Source: an uncultured Bryobacteraceae bacterium (GTDB lineage: Bacteria > Acidobacteriota > Terriglobia > Bryobacterales > Bryobacteraceae). Taken from it: a stretch of DNA of 35,513 nucleotides. Each line of letters opens with the position of its first letter. The first letter of the stretch is position 1. The stretch is taken from the NCBI GenBank assembly GCA_955652915.1, contig CATPCJ010000090.1, positions 1 through 35,513 of the forward strand, written 5' to 3'. This document shows, piece by piece, positions 14,676 through 22,930 of this stretch. The position numbers were made by a program, and so were the translations under genes. The notes beneath the pieces are model-generated. The model did not search any database. It saw only the letters and a list, made by a program, of their open reading frames with translations, and was not told the DNA's origin.

Positions 14676-17309
14676 ATGCGACCAGCGCTTTTTCTTTTCC
14701 TCTGCATCCCCGGCTGCGCGCTTGCAGCACCGGTGGCGGAAGCCCCCAAGCTTCGATTGGGCGACAGCGCCCGGCCTACCCGCTATGCGGTGGATCTGAC
14801 AATCGTCCCGAATCACGATACTTTTCGCGGCATCGTGGACGTCAACGTTGAAATTCACGCGCCCTCGGCGGCCATATGGCTCAACGCCACGGCGCTCGAA
14901 ATTCAGGACGCGAGCTTTCGTTCCGATTCCGGCGTGCAGGCCGCGCGTGTAATACCCGGCGGCAACGATTTCACCGGTTTAACATTCGATCGCCCAATTT
15001 CCGGCCGCGGCGTCCTGCACATCTCCTACGAGGGGAAGATCAGTAGAAATAGCAGTGCCGGTCTATTCCAGATGAAGGACGGAGATCAATGGTACGTGTA
15101 CAGCCAGTTCGAACCCACCGATGCCCGGCGTGCCTTTCCATGCTTCGATGAACCCAGCTTTAAAACGCCCTGGCAGTTGACGCTGCATGTTCCGAAAGAC
15201 AATGTCGCGTTGGCGAACACGGCTTCGCTTTCGGAAATCAACGAGGCCGGCAATATGAAGGCGGTGAAATTCAAGGAGTCGAAGCCGCTGCCCAGCTACC
15301 TCGTTGCCCTGGCGGTTGGACGCTTCGATGTTGTGGATGCCGGCAAAGTCGGCAAGACGCCATTGCGCATCATCACGCCGCTTGGCAAAGCAGCCGAGGC
15401 CAAGTCCGCGGTGGAGGCGATTCCTCAGTTACTGAAGTTGCTTGAGAATTATTTCGGCACTCCCTATCCATACGAAAAATTGGATTCGGTTGTCATGCCC
15501 ATCAGCAACTTTGCGATGGAGAATGTCGGCCTGATCACCTATGGATCCACTTTGTTACTGGCGAAGCCCGGAGATGACACCATCAACCGCCAGCGCCAAA
15601 TGGCGACGGTGGCGGCGCATGAGATGGCGCATCAATGGTTCGGCGATCTGGTCACGACCGCATGGTGGAACGACATCTGGCTGAACGAAGCATTCGCAAC
15701 CTGGATGGAGCGCAAGATCGTCGGAGAATGGAAGCCGGATTGGCACGAAGATGTCAACGCCGTGGGAGCGCGGCTCGGCGCAATGCGCGACGACAGTCTC
15801 GTTTCCGCGCGCAAGATCCGCCAGCCGATCGATTCCAACGACGACATCGCGAACGCGTTCGACGGCATCACCTACGAAAAGGGCGCCGCCGTGATCCAAA
15901 TGTTCGAGACCTGGATCGGTAAGGAAAAGTTCCGCAAGGGCATACAGCTTTATCTGAAGCAACATGCCAATGGAAACGCCACCGCCGGCGACTTCGAGGC
16001 CGCCATCAGCTCTGCCGCGGGACGCAACATCGCGCCCGCATTCGACAGTTTTCTGGATCAGGCTGGAGTGCCTGAAGTTTCGGTCGACCTGGATTGCACA
16101 TCCAAACCGAAGCTCAAACTTGCTCAAAAGCGCCTGTTGCCGATCGGATCGAAGGGTTCGGCGCAGCAGATCTGGCGAGTTCCAGTGTGCGTGGCCTATG
16201 AATCCGATGGCGGCACGCATCATCAGTGCGAGGTGCTAGCCGATCCACGCACCGGCATGACTTTGACGGAGGCCAAGAGTTGCCCTTCGTGGATTCTGGC
16301 AAATGATGGCGAGAGTGGATATTACCAGATCGGCTACAGCGGAGCCCTCCTCGAGAAAACTCTGTCAAACAAAGGCAGTCATCTTAGCTTGCCTGAACGC
16401 GTGGGCGTTCTCGGCAATGTTGAATCGCTGATTGGAACCGGCGGCATATCGCCGCGTATTGCTTTGAAGCTGGCCGCCGAGTTCAGTAAGGATCCAAACC
16501 GGCAGGTGGTTGCCTCAACGGTCGACATCGCAGCCATGGTGAAAGGCCATGATGTACCGGACGAATTACGCGCCAAGGGTGCTCAGTTCGTGCGACAGGT
16601 TTACGGCCGGCGCGCTACCGAACTTGGCTGGACCGTCAAGCCCGGAGAAAGCGAAGACACCCGCCTGTTGCGGCAGAAAATCGTGCCGTTTGTGGCAGCC
16701 GTAGGCGAGCAGCAAGAACTTATCGATGAGGCCAGGAGGCTCGCCGGAACCTGGCTTGAAACGCATGGCGGAATCGCACTCGAAATGGTGATCCCGGTGC
16801 TTCACGTGGCTGCCGAATTTGGGAACCAGGAACTCTTCGATCGTTTTCACAACGCCGTGCTGAAAGAAAAAGATCAGCGTAGTCGCGAACGCTTATTGGG
16901 CGCATTAGGCGCATTCCGCGATCCGAAACTGGCGCGCGAAGGCCTCGAATTACTTCTGTCCAACGACTTCGATCCACGCGAATCGTTCTTCTCGCTACTA
17001 TTCGGGCCACTCGGTTACGTGGAGACTCGCGGCCTTCCGTTCGAATTCGTCAAGCAGAATCTCGACAAGCTCCTGGCGCGCCTGCCGCGCGAAGTAGGCG
17101 CCGATTACGCGGCAAACTTCCCATTCGTCGGCGGCGCCTTCTGCGACGCAACACACCGCGCCGAAGTCCAGTCCTTTTTCGAAGATCGAGTCAAAGCATT
17201 CACCGGCGGTCCAAGGAACCTGACCCAGGTTCTGGAGCAAATCGATCTGTGCATCGCCGAGCGGAAGAGCCTGGCGCCAGACCTGGCCGCATTCCTAAAA
17301 TCGTACTGA
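14676..17309 (+). CDS. M1-family zinc aminopeptidase, exported
   Basis: 877 residues with a signal peptide (LFLFLCIPGCALAAP), so periplasmic or secreted, unlike cytoplasmic PepN. The exopeptidase motif AMEN is at 280-283 (G replaced by A in GAMEN). The zinc site HEMAHQW is at 315-321, with the third ligand Glu338 in NEAF and the catalytic Tyr400 in YEKGAAVIQMFE. The N-terminal beta-saddle (~25-225) includes FEPTDARRAFPCFDEPSFK. The C-terminal ~350 residues form an ERAP1-C-like helical domain. These enzymes release N-terminal residues from peptides, fitting a heterotroph that digests protein. There is no strong Shine-Dalgarno before the ATG; the upstream gap holds the four-hairpin element. The 85 bases downstream are C-rich and hold the promoter of the next gene. 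Confidence 0.93.
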   Translation: MRPALFLFLCIPGCALAAPVAEAPKLRLGDSARPTRYAVDLTIVPNHDTFRGIVDVNVEIHAPSAAIWLNATALEIQDASFRSDSGVQAARVIPGGNDFTGLTFDRPISGRGVLHISYEGKISRNSSAGLFQMKDGDQWYVYSQFEPTDARRAFPCFDEPSFKTPWQLTLHVPKDNVALANTASLSEINEAGNMKAVKFKESKPLPSYLVALAVGRFDVVDAGKVGKTPLRIITPLGKAAEAKSAVEAIPQLLKLLENYFGTPYPYEKLDSVVMPISNFAMENVGLITYGSTLLLAKPGDDTINRQRQMATVAAHEMAHQWFGDLVTTAWWNDIWLNEAFATWMERKIVGEWKPDWHEDVNAVGARLGAMRDDSLVSARKIRQPIDSNDDIANAFDGITYEKGAAVIQMFETWIGKEKFRKGIQLYLKQHANGNATAGDFEAAISSAAGRNIAPAFDSFLDQAGVPEVSVDLDCTSKPKLKLAQKRLLPIGSKGSAQQIWRVPVCVAYESDGGTHHQCEVLADPRTGMTLTEAKSCPSWILANDGESGYYQIGYSGALLEKTLSNKGSHLSLPERVGVLGNVESLIGTGGISPRIALKLAAEFSKDPNRQVVASTVDIAAMVKGHDVPDELRAKGAQFVRQVYGRRATELGWTVKPGESEDTRLLRQKIVPFVAAVGEQQELIDEARRLAGTWLETHGGIALEMVIPVLHVAAEFGNQELFDRFHNAVLKEKDQRSRERLLGALGAFRDPKLAREGLELLLSNDFDPRESFFSLLFGPLGYVETRGLPFEFVKQNLDKLLARLPREVGADYAANFPFVGGAFCDATHRAEVQSFFEDRVKAFTGGPRNLTQVLEQIDLCIAERKSLAPDLAAFLKSY

Positions 17310-17378
17310 AGCGATACGGGGCCGGAGACTCACAACTAAACCTCCGTCCCCCAACCCCAAGCCCCAGTCCCGAGCCCC

Positions 17379-17387
17379 TGATATACT
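17379..17387 (+). promoter_or_regulatory. Extended -10 promoter for the alpha/beta hydrolase gene
   Basis: TGATATACT fits an extended -10 box (TGn followed by TATACT at 17382-17387). No good -35 hexamer lies 17 bases upstream. The GTG start at 17395 is 8 bases past the hexamer, so transcription should begin at or next to the start codon and the mRNA would be leaderless or nearly so. No Shine-Dalgarno is present, which agrees. Confidence 0.5.
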
Positions 17388-17394
17388 GACTCAA

Positions 17395-18531
17395 GTGAAA
17401 CTCATCAACGCTCTCGTGCTCCTCGCGACCCTGTGCGTCGCCGCTCCAAAGATCGAGCCCAAGACCGAAATTGGCGAACTCAATGGTGCTAAGTTCCGCG
17501 TCGACATCCCCGAAAATTGGAACGGCGGTCTGGTGATGTACTGCCACGGATACAGCCCCGTGGCCGGAGTTTTCAAAGAAGGAAAATTGCCGGCCGTGCT
17601 GGCCGTGTTCACAGAACAGGGATACGCGCTGGCCCAATCCGGATATGCGGCTGGCGGTTGGGCCATTCAGGAAGCGGTGGAAGACACCGAAGCGCTGCGT
17701 CGATACTTTACGAATAAGTATGGAAAACCGAAGGAGACTTTTATCACGGGACATTCCATGGGTGGCTTCCTCACCATGTTGTTCATGGAACGCTTCGCTC
17801 CCAGTTACGATGCCGGCCTGGCATTGTGCGGCCCTCTGGCGCCTACGACGTACTTCATGGAGCGCGGCGCATTCGACGCCCGCGTCGTGTTTGATTATTA
17901 CTTCCCCGGGGCCCTGCCGCCGCCGGATAAAATTCCGTCCGGCTATAAAAATTCACCGGAGGCTGCTAAGCAACTTCAGGCAGTGATGGACAGCCAGCCG
18001 GAGAAGGCCGCTGTTCTCCTACGTTATTCCGGCGCCCACAACACCAAGGATTTGGCCGGGACATTGACGTTCATTACATTTATGTTGCTCGATTTGCAGC
18101 AGCGTAGCGGTGGCAACCCATTTGATAATCGCAACAACATCTACGAAACCACGGACGATTACAATGCGCTGAACGACGGCGTGAAGCGTTATGCCGCCGA
18201 TTCGCGCGCGGCCGAATATGTTCGCAACTGGTATACGCCCACCGGCAAGTTGACGCGTCCGATGCTCGCTATCCACACCAGCTACGATCCGCTGGTGCCG
18301 GTTCGCATTCCAGCCCGTTATCCGGAACTGGTGGAGCAGACCGGCTCACAGTCCATGTTTGTGCAGCAGTATGTGAAGCACGACGGACACTGCGCGATTC
18401 TGCCAAATGAAGTCGCCGCCGGGTTCACAGAGCTGCGCGAATGGAAAGATAAGGGTGTGAAACCGCACGCCGGGCTGCATCCGGAAACCAAGGTTGCTGC
18501 TTCAAGCCAGAGCAAGGGGTCGGATCGGTGA
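17395..18531 (+). CDS. Exported alpha/beta-hydrolase
   Basis: 378 residues from GTG 17395. A short signal peptide (LINALVLLATLCVAAP) points to export. The alpha/beta-hydrolase fold is shown by an oxyanion-region HGY at 51-53, the nucleophile elbow GHSMGG with Ser121, an acid in HTSYDPLVPV and a His in KHDGHCAI, giving a complete Ser-Asp-His triad. The substrate is unknown; a peptidase or esterase of the prolyl-oligopeptidase-like group is possible, and proximity to the M1 aminopeptidase makes peptide degradation plausible but unproven. The last 30 bases overlap the 3' end of the convergent cyclase-family gene. Confidence 0.85.
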   Translation: MKLINALVLLATLCVAAPKIEPKTEIGELNGAKFRVDIPENWNGGLVMYCHGYSPVAGVFKEGKLPAVLAVFTEQGYALAQSGYAAGGWAIQEAVEDTEALRRYFTNKYGKPKETFITGHSMGGFLTMLFMERFAPSYDAGLALCGPLAPTTYFMERGAFDARVVFDYYFPGALPPPDKIPSGYKNSPEAAKQLQAVMDSQPEKAAVLLRYSGAHNTKDLAGTLTFITFMLLDLQQRSGGNPFDNRNNIYETTDDYNALNDGVKRYAADSRAAEYVRNWYTPTGKLTRPMLAIHTSYDPLVPVRIPARYPELVEQTGSQSMFVQQYVKHDGHCAILPNEVAAGFTELREWKDKGVKPHAGLHPETKVAASSQSKGSDR

Positions 18532-19308
18532 TCCGGTTGCCCCTCGGATCTTGAGCGGCGTGGCGACCAACACAAATTCGTAGATTCGATCGCGTGAGAG
18601 TTCTTCGAGGTTCAAAGCCTCGATGATGTGGATTCCGCTTTCCACCAGGAGATGTACGTGTACGGGCATCGTGGGCGCGGGCACCTTTTCGAACGCCACA
18701 GTGTCCGATCCAACGGCGAACACTCCGAATTTGCTCAGCCATTTCGCGCCGTCGATTTCAGGGCCGGGGCCGGCCGCCTGCGTCCCTTTGCCGCCCGTGA
18801 TATATCGAGAAGCATCGTTCCAGAAGCGCGCCCACCCCGTTCGGAGCAGAACAACATCGCCCTCTTGAATCGAAACCCTCTGCTCATTAGCGGCGGATTC
18901 CAAATGCTTCGGTGTAACCGGAAAATCCGTGGGCAAAGTTTCCATCTTTACGTGAGCTGCAATGTCCAGCATCACGGCGCGTCGCAATAGAGGCGCAATC
19001 GTATCCACCGAGAGTTCACCGATGCCGCCGCCATCAGTCTGAACCTGCCCCACATCCACTCCGCCGTGCAGCTTTCCACCGCACGAAAAGTGGCAGAGAG
19101 CGTCGATGTGCGTGCCTACATGGCTGCCGAGCGCGATGGAATCGGCGGCGGAGCTCATGCCGGTTTCCGCGACATAGTCTCCGTGTTTCTTGGTGAGTCC
19201 GAACAGGAACGGAGGATGTGTGGGGAAGTGCGGCATCCCCACAAAGTAGGGCTGCGCGAGATCGTACACCTTCGATCGGCGAATCGCATCCAGCAATTCG
19301 TTGTTCAC
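18502..19308 (-). CDS. Cyclase/kynurenine-formamidase-like metal-dependent hydrolase
   Basis: 268 residues starting at a GTG that overlaps the stop of the upstream Hsp70-like gene as GTGA (19305-19308). The family (PF04199-type cyclases, including kynurenine formamidase and isatin hydrolase) uses a metal site in HxGTHxDxxxH; here His63, His67, Asp69 and His73 (SHVGTHIDALCH). Other family features are VYDLAQPYFVGMPHFP near the N terminus and GDVVLLRTGWARFW. No signal peptide, so cytoplasmic. The true substrate is unknown; tryptophan catabolism genes are absent nearby. The 3' end overlaps the convergent hydrolase by 30 bases. Third gene of a tightly coupled trio. Confidence 0.88.
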   Translation of the reverse strand: MNNELLDAIRRSKVYDLAQPYFVGMPHFPTHPPFLFGLTKKHGDYVAETGMSSAADSIALGSHVGTHIDALCHFSCGGKLHGGVDVGQVQTDGGGIGELSVDTIAPLLRRAVMLDIAAHVKMETLPTDFPVTPKHLESAANEQRVSIQEGDVVLLRTGWARFWNDASRYITGGKGTQAAGPGPEIDGAKWLSKFGVFAVGSDTVAFEKVPAPTMPVHVHLLVESGIHIIEALNLEELSRDRIYEFVLVATPLKIRGATGSPIRPLALA

Positions 19309-20852
19309 CGGCTGCGCTCTGCCTTACCCGACGACGGCTTCGATTTCTTGTGCCGCAGACGTTGCTTGGCCGCAACCATCGGCGCTTCTTTTGCCGCCCA
19401 ACGTCCCAACCGATACTGCCGTTCATAGCCCGCGGTAAGATTCGAGATCGTTACGGTGACGGTCCCGCTCGCGTCAATCGAGTATTTCTCTTCGATTTCC
19501 TGCGACATCGCGGCCTCGGAGCGTTCCACCTCGACGCCATCCGCTTCCTGCATCTCCGGATCGAATGGAAATTGGATTTCATCCCACACTGTTACATCGC
19601 TGGCCGGCTGCTGGTCTTCACTCAGGTGGCTGCATTCGAGATAGCGAAAGTGTCCGATATTGTGGACGGGCAAGTACCGTCTGCGAATTTCAAGCGGCTG
19701 CTCGCCCGGACCAGGCAGCGCCGTGCCCTTGGAAAAGAGCGGGTCGAAGATAACGCTGCGGCCGCTATCTCCTTCGCGCCACACTCCGAAATAGCGCGTG
19801 AATTGTTCGCTCAGAACATAACCTGATTGCTCGTCGGCCTGGATCGCCAAACCGATCGCCGTCGCCGAGCGCGCGTGCAAGGAACGGCGCACACGCTTGC
19901 CGAATCTTTCGCGAAGCACGCGGCCCACGATCGGCAATTCACTGCCGCCACCGGTTACATAAAGCGCCTCCACCTCGCCCGCTCCGTAAGTGGCCAGCAG
20001 ATTGTCCACCACGTTTAATGTTTCATCCAGCAGCGGCCGGCATAGCTCATAGTAGTCGCCGGCGCCGATAGTAACGGTGCCTAAACCCTCGCGTACGATA
20101 TCCAGATCCAGAACGATCTTGCGCGTGTTGGGATGTAGCGCTTCTTTTTTCAAGCGGCATTCCTCGAGCAAACGGAACTCTTCCGATTGCGAAAGATCTT
20201 GCCGGTCTTCCTCGCTCATCACCAGGCCCGCCAAAACCTCATCGAAGTCGTCGCCGCCTAAAGTCGAAATACCTTCGGTCGCGATCACATTGTGTATCTT
20301 CTCGCCGATTTCCACCAGTGAAGCATCGAAAGTTCCACCGCCCAAATCGTAGACCAGCAGCGCCCCGTTGATTCGTGTTTTGTGGCCGAACTCGATGCTG
20401 GCGGCGGAAGGTTCGTTCAACAGGCCCACCACATCGCAGCCGGCCGATCGAAAAGCCTCAACCGTCATGAATCGCTGATTGCTGTTGGCGTTCGCCGGAA
20501 CACCCAGCATCACTTCCAGCTTTTCGTTGGGCAGCGCGGACCGCATTGCCGCCGCCATTTCGCGTAGCACCTGGATCAGCGGAACCGCCTGGCTCGCAAG
20601 TTGAAGGATGGTGTTCGGTCCGGCGTCTTGAAGCACTCGCTTCAGCGATCGAAAGATGGTCCAGTCCGGTTGCTGCTGGTACGCCCAAGCCTGCCAACCG
20701 TAAAATCGCTCGTCGCCTTTGACGGCCACCACGGAGGGAAACCACTCGACCTTATCGCCGTTCGCATCTTCGAACGGAACGATGGGGTAGTTCCCGCGAT
20801 CCACCGCCGCGACCACGGAGCGGGTAGTCCCGAAATCGATTCCTACTCTCAC
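19305..20852 (-). CDS. Hsp70/DnaK-like ATPase
   Basis: 515 residues from GTG 20852, which overlaps the NHL gene stop as GTGA (20849-20852). A longer in-frame extension to 20987 is antisense-like text inside the NHL gene and is rejected because the conserved start RVGIDFGTTRS follows the GTG directly. The nucleotide-binding domain is evident: GIDFGTTRS (phosphate 1), EVMLGVPANANSNQRF, LLNEPSAASIEFG, LVYDLGGGTFDASLV (phosphate 2), LGGDDFDE and ALYVTGGGSELPIVG (adenosine). The substrate-binding part is short (~145 residues), with SIDASGTVTVTISN. No DnaJ or GrpE lies nearby, so this is a specialised Hsp70 rather than the housekeeping DnaK. It ends in a basic tail (RLRHKKSKPSSGK). Confidence 0.88.
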   Translation of the reverse strand: MRVGIDFGTTRSVVAAVDRGNYPIVPFEDANGDKVEWFPSVVAVKGDERFYGWQAWAYQQQPDWTIFRSLKRVLQDAGPNTILQLASQAVPLIQVLREMAAAMRSALPNEKLEVMLGVPANANSNQRFMTVEAFRSAGCDVVGLLNEPSAASIEFGHKTRINGALLVYDLGGGTFDASLVEIGEKIHNVIATEGISTLGGDDFDEVLAGLVMSEEDRQDLSQSEEFRLLEECRLKKEALHPNTRKIVLDLDIVREGLGTVTIGAGDYYELCRPLLDETLNVVDNLLATYGAGEVEALYVTGGGSELPIVGRVLRERFGKRVRRSLHARSATAIGLAIQADEQSGYVLSEQFTRYFGVWREGDSGRSVIFDPLFSKGTALPGPGEQPLEIRRRYLPVHNIGHFRYLECSHLSEDQQPASDVTVWDEIQFPFDPEMQEADGVEVERSEAAMSQEIEEKYSIDASGTVTVTISNLTAGYERQYRLGRWAAKEAPMVAAKQRLRHKKSKPSSGKAERSR

Positions 20853-21844
20853 ACGCGCCTTAGTTTCGTGACGCGCCCGTCCCGGATCCACTCCACGACA
20901 TAAATGTTGCCCTGAGCGTCCCAGCAGGCGGCGTGCGGCGATACAAATTTCCCGGTCACGCGCATCTCGTGTGGAATATTCGGCCAACCCTTGGTGTTCC
21001 AGATTTCAGGATTGTCGCCAAGGTGCGCGATCAGCTTGTTGTCTTTGTCGAAAATGGTGACGCGTCCGTTTAAATCCGGAACCAGGAGTTCACCATTGCG
21101 CTGATCGAAATGACAAGGCCGCCGCAGTTCGCCGGTGACGAACCCGATATGTTCACCTTGAAGTGAAAAGTTTTGCAGCCGGTGATTGCTCCGATCGGCC
21201 ACCACGATGATCGGCCGCGTTCCCCGCGTGTCGATCCAGATTCCATGCGGACAATCCAGTTGGCCCGCAGCCGAACCTTTTCCACCCCAGGATCGGATGT
21301 ACTCAGCCTTTGCGTTGTATTGATGAATCCAGCTCAGCCCATAGCCGTCGGCGACGTAAATGTCGCCATTCGGCGCCACGGCAACATTGGTCGGTTTGTA
21401 TTGATCTTCACGCTGGTATGCGCTGCATTCTTTCGGATAGCGGAGCACCCACAAGCGTTCGCCATCCAGCGTGGTCTTTGCAACCAGGTGCCGCTCCGGA
21501 TCGGCCAGATATAGAAACTCGTCCGCGCCTACTTTGTTGAGCAGCATCCCGTGCGCGCCCTGCTCAAAATCCGGGCCCCAGCTCTTGATGAATTTCCCGT
21601 CCGGGTCGAAGATCGCGACTGCATCCTTGCTTCGATTGTGGATCAGGACGCGGTGCTGAGAATCGATTGCGACGCCATGCGTATAGCCCCATTGCACGCC
21701 ATTCGGCAGCGTGCCCCAGTCCGGCACAAATTCATAGGTATGCTGCCCACTCCCAAGGGTCGCCGATTTTTCACCAAGCAGGAGCATCGGAGCCGCAGCC
21801 GCAGCCGCCACGCCTTGGACAAAGGTCCGCCGGGAAATATTCAT
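20849..21844 (-). CDS. Tat-exported NHL-repeat six-bladed beta-propeller
   Basis: 331 residues. The N terminus NISRRTFVQGVAAAAAAPML is a twin-arginine signal (SRRTFVQG at 4-11), so it is exported folded. The rest is NHL-type blades: GVAIDSQHRVLIHNRS, AIFDPDGKFIKSWG, NVAVAPNGDIYVADGYG, HGIWIDTRGTRPIIVVADR, NHRLQNFSLQGEHIG and AACWDAQGNIYVVEWIRDG. NHL propellers bind ligands or carry lyase activity (peptidylglycine lyase type); no decisive catalytic set was identified. A TACAAT box ends 9 bases before the ATG, implying a very short leader. It is the first gene of the NHL-Hsp70-cyclase trio; the 41-base gap to the preceding gene allows separate initiation. Confidence 0.87.
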   Translation of the reverse strand: MNISRRTFVQGVAAAAAAPMLLLGEKSATLGSGQHTYEFVPDWGTLPNGVQWGYTHGVAIDSQHRVLIHNRSKDAVAIFDPDGKFIKSWGPDFEQGAHGMLLNKVGADEFLYLADPERHLVAKTTLDGERLWVLRYPKECSAYQREDQYKPTNVAVAPNGDIYVADGYGLSWIHQYNAKAEYIRSWGGKGSAAGQLDCPHGIWIDTRGTRPIIVVADRSNHRLQNFSLQGEHIGFVTGELRRPCHFDQRNGELLVPDLNGRVTIFDKDNKLIAHLGDNPEIWNTKGWPNIPHEMRVTGKFVSPHAACWDAQGNIYVVEWIRDGRVTKLRRV

Positions 21845-21885
21845 ATTGATGCGATTGTAACCCAGGATCGCGTGACGGAAGTGGG

Positions 21886-22368
21886 CTACTTTGATTTCTG
21901 CTCTTTCACTTTCCGTGGGTCTTGGCCAGGGCCTAGTTCTCTCAAGTCCTTGGCGTCCTTTCCCCGTTTATGGAAACCACAGATGCTCGTGTAGTATTCG
22001 GAGCCATACCGCGACGCGTACACGAGAAGATCGTTTCCGACTATGAGATAGGACGTAACGAACCCGATGCACATCGAAGTCTCTTCTGTCGCTGGCATTT
22101 CAAACGTCTGGCCGATGTCGCCTTTCCAAATACGGTTAACGTGGAAAACGGCTATCTTCTTAGTGTCTCGGAATCGGAATAACCCGGAGAGGTCTGCGGC
22201 GCTTTCTGAATCACGTAATGCGATTATCGTGCCGCGAAAGACCACGTCGGAATGCTCCTTCTTGATTTGCACCCTTGGTTCAAAGCAATCACACGCCCAT
22301 GCGATTCCGGCGGACAGGACGAGGATCGAACACAGTCTCGGGGACACGCCCCGATCATACCTGTTCAT
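21886..22368 (-). CDS. Secreted CxC protein, TIMP/NTR-like (copy 1)
   Basis: 160 residues. A signal peptide (LCSILVLSAGIAWA) precedes CDCFEP, so the mature protein should begin Cys-Asp-Cys. Then VVFRGTIIALRD, VFHVNRIWKGDIGQTFEMPA, SMCIGF, GNDLLVYASRYG and a C-terminal Cys (YTSICGF). The order of an N-terminal CxC, a VxFRGxV strand, WKG and conserved Cys is like the netrin/TIMP (NTR) fold. It shares this plan with the next gene upstream (22386-22796), so they are tandem duplicates. The starts of known TIMPs chelate metalloprotease zinc through the first Cys; whether that applies here is speculation. No strong Shine-Dalgarno; the gap to the upstream copy is 17 bases. Confidence 0.72.
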   Translation of the reverse strand: MNRYDRGVSPRLCSILVLSAGIAWACDCFEPRVQIKKEHSDVVFRGTIIALRDSESAADLSGLFRFRDTKKIAVFHVNRIWKGDIGQTFEMPATEETSMCIGFVTSYLIVGNDLLVYASRYGSEYYTSICGFHKRGKDAKDLRELGPGQDPRKVKEQKSK

Positions 22369-22385
22369 TCACGCCGGGCGGTGGG

Positions 22386-22796
22386 TTAGTTTGAAATTGG
22401 CTTCTTGCCGGAGCCCAGGTCTGCAATGTCCTGGACGTCTTTCAAAAGTAGCGTGTTGCAGACCAAGGGGAAGTACTCGGGTTTGGAAGGAACTAGCCGA
22501 TACGCATAAACCAGAAGCTCGCTGCCAATCTGTAGGGACGGCAAGAAGCCCAAGCAACCATAAACTTCCTTAAGGGCAGGCATCTCAAACGTTTCTTTCA
22601 CTTTCCCTTTCCATACGCGGCCCACCCTAAAAATGGCGATGCGGTAACCCTCGCCCGGGTCACGGAACGCAGTAATGGTCCCACGAAAAACAACTTCAGC
22701 ATTGCGCTTCGCCTGTTTCGCGGGTAGCTGTACACAGTCACATGCGTTAATAAGGCCCGCAAAAAGGGCGAGAATTGCTAAGAGGCGCAGAAGCAT
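22386..22796 (-). CDS. Secreted CxC protein, TIMP/NTR-like (copy 2)
   Basis: 136 residues from ATG 22796, chosen because it opens a clean signal peptide (MLLRLLAILALFAGLINA); the frame extends upstream to 22877 without protein-like character. The mature form should begin CDCVQLP. Shared with copy 1: VVFRGTITAFRDPGEG, IFRVGRVWKGKVKETFEMPA, YGCLGF, GSELLVYAYR, a later Cys (LVCNTLLLKDVQDIADLG) and a similar end. Copies agree in order and spacing but are clearly diverged. Likely co-transcribed with copy 1. Function unknown. Confidence 0.7.
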   Translation of the reverse strand: MLLRLLAILALFAGLINACDCVQLPAKQAKRNAEVVFRGTITAFRDPGEGYRIAIFRVGRVWKGKVKETFEMPALKEVYGCLGFLPSLQIGSELLVYAYRLVPSKPEYFPLVCNTLLLKDVQDIADLGSGKKPISN

Positions 22797-22930
22797 ACTC
22801 GTATTCCATAGCCGCTTACGCTGCGGACTCCGGTGCTCCAGAACCACCGATACCACAATGCGCCATGATCGCGACAACGACGGCGGTCTCCATCATTTTA
22901 CAGCCCTTCGCCGCTCTTTCAATCGTGCTG

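Noticed and set aside
20853..20987. N-terminal extension of the Hsp70-like gene
   Set aside because: The text is out-of-frame reading of the NHL gene; the GTG overlapping its stop directly precedes the conserved GIDFGTT.
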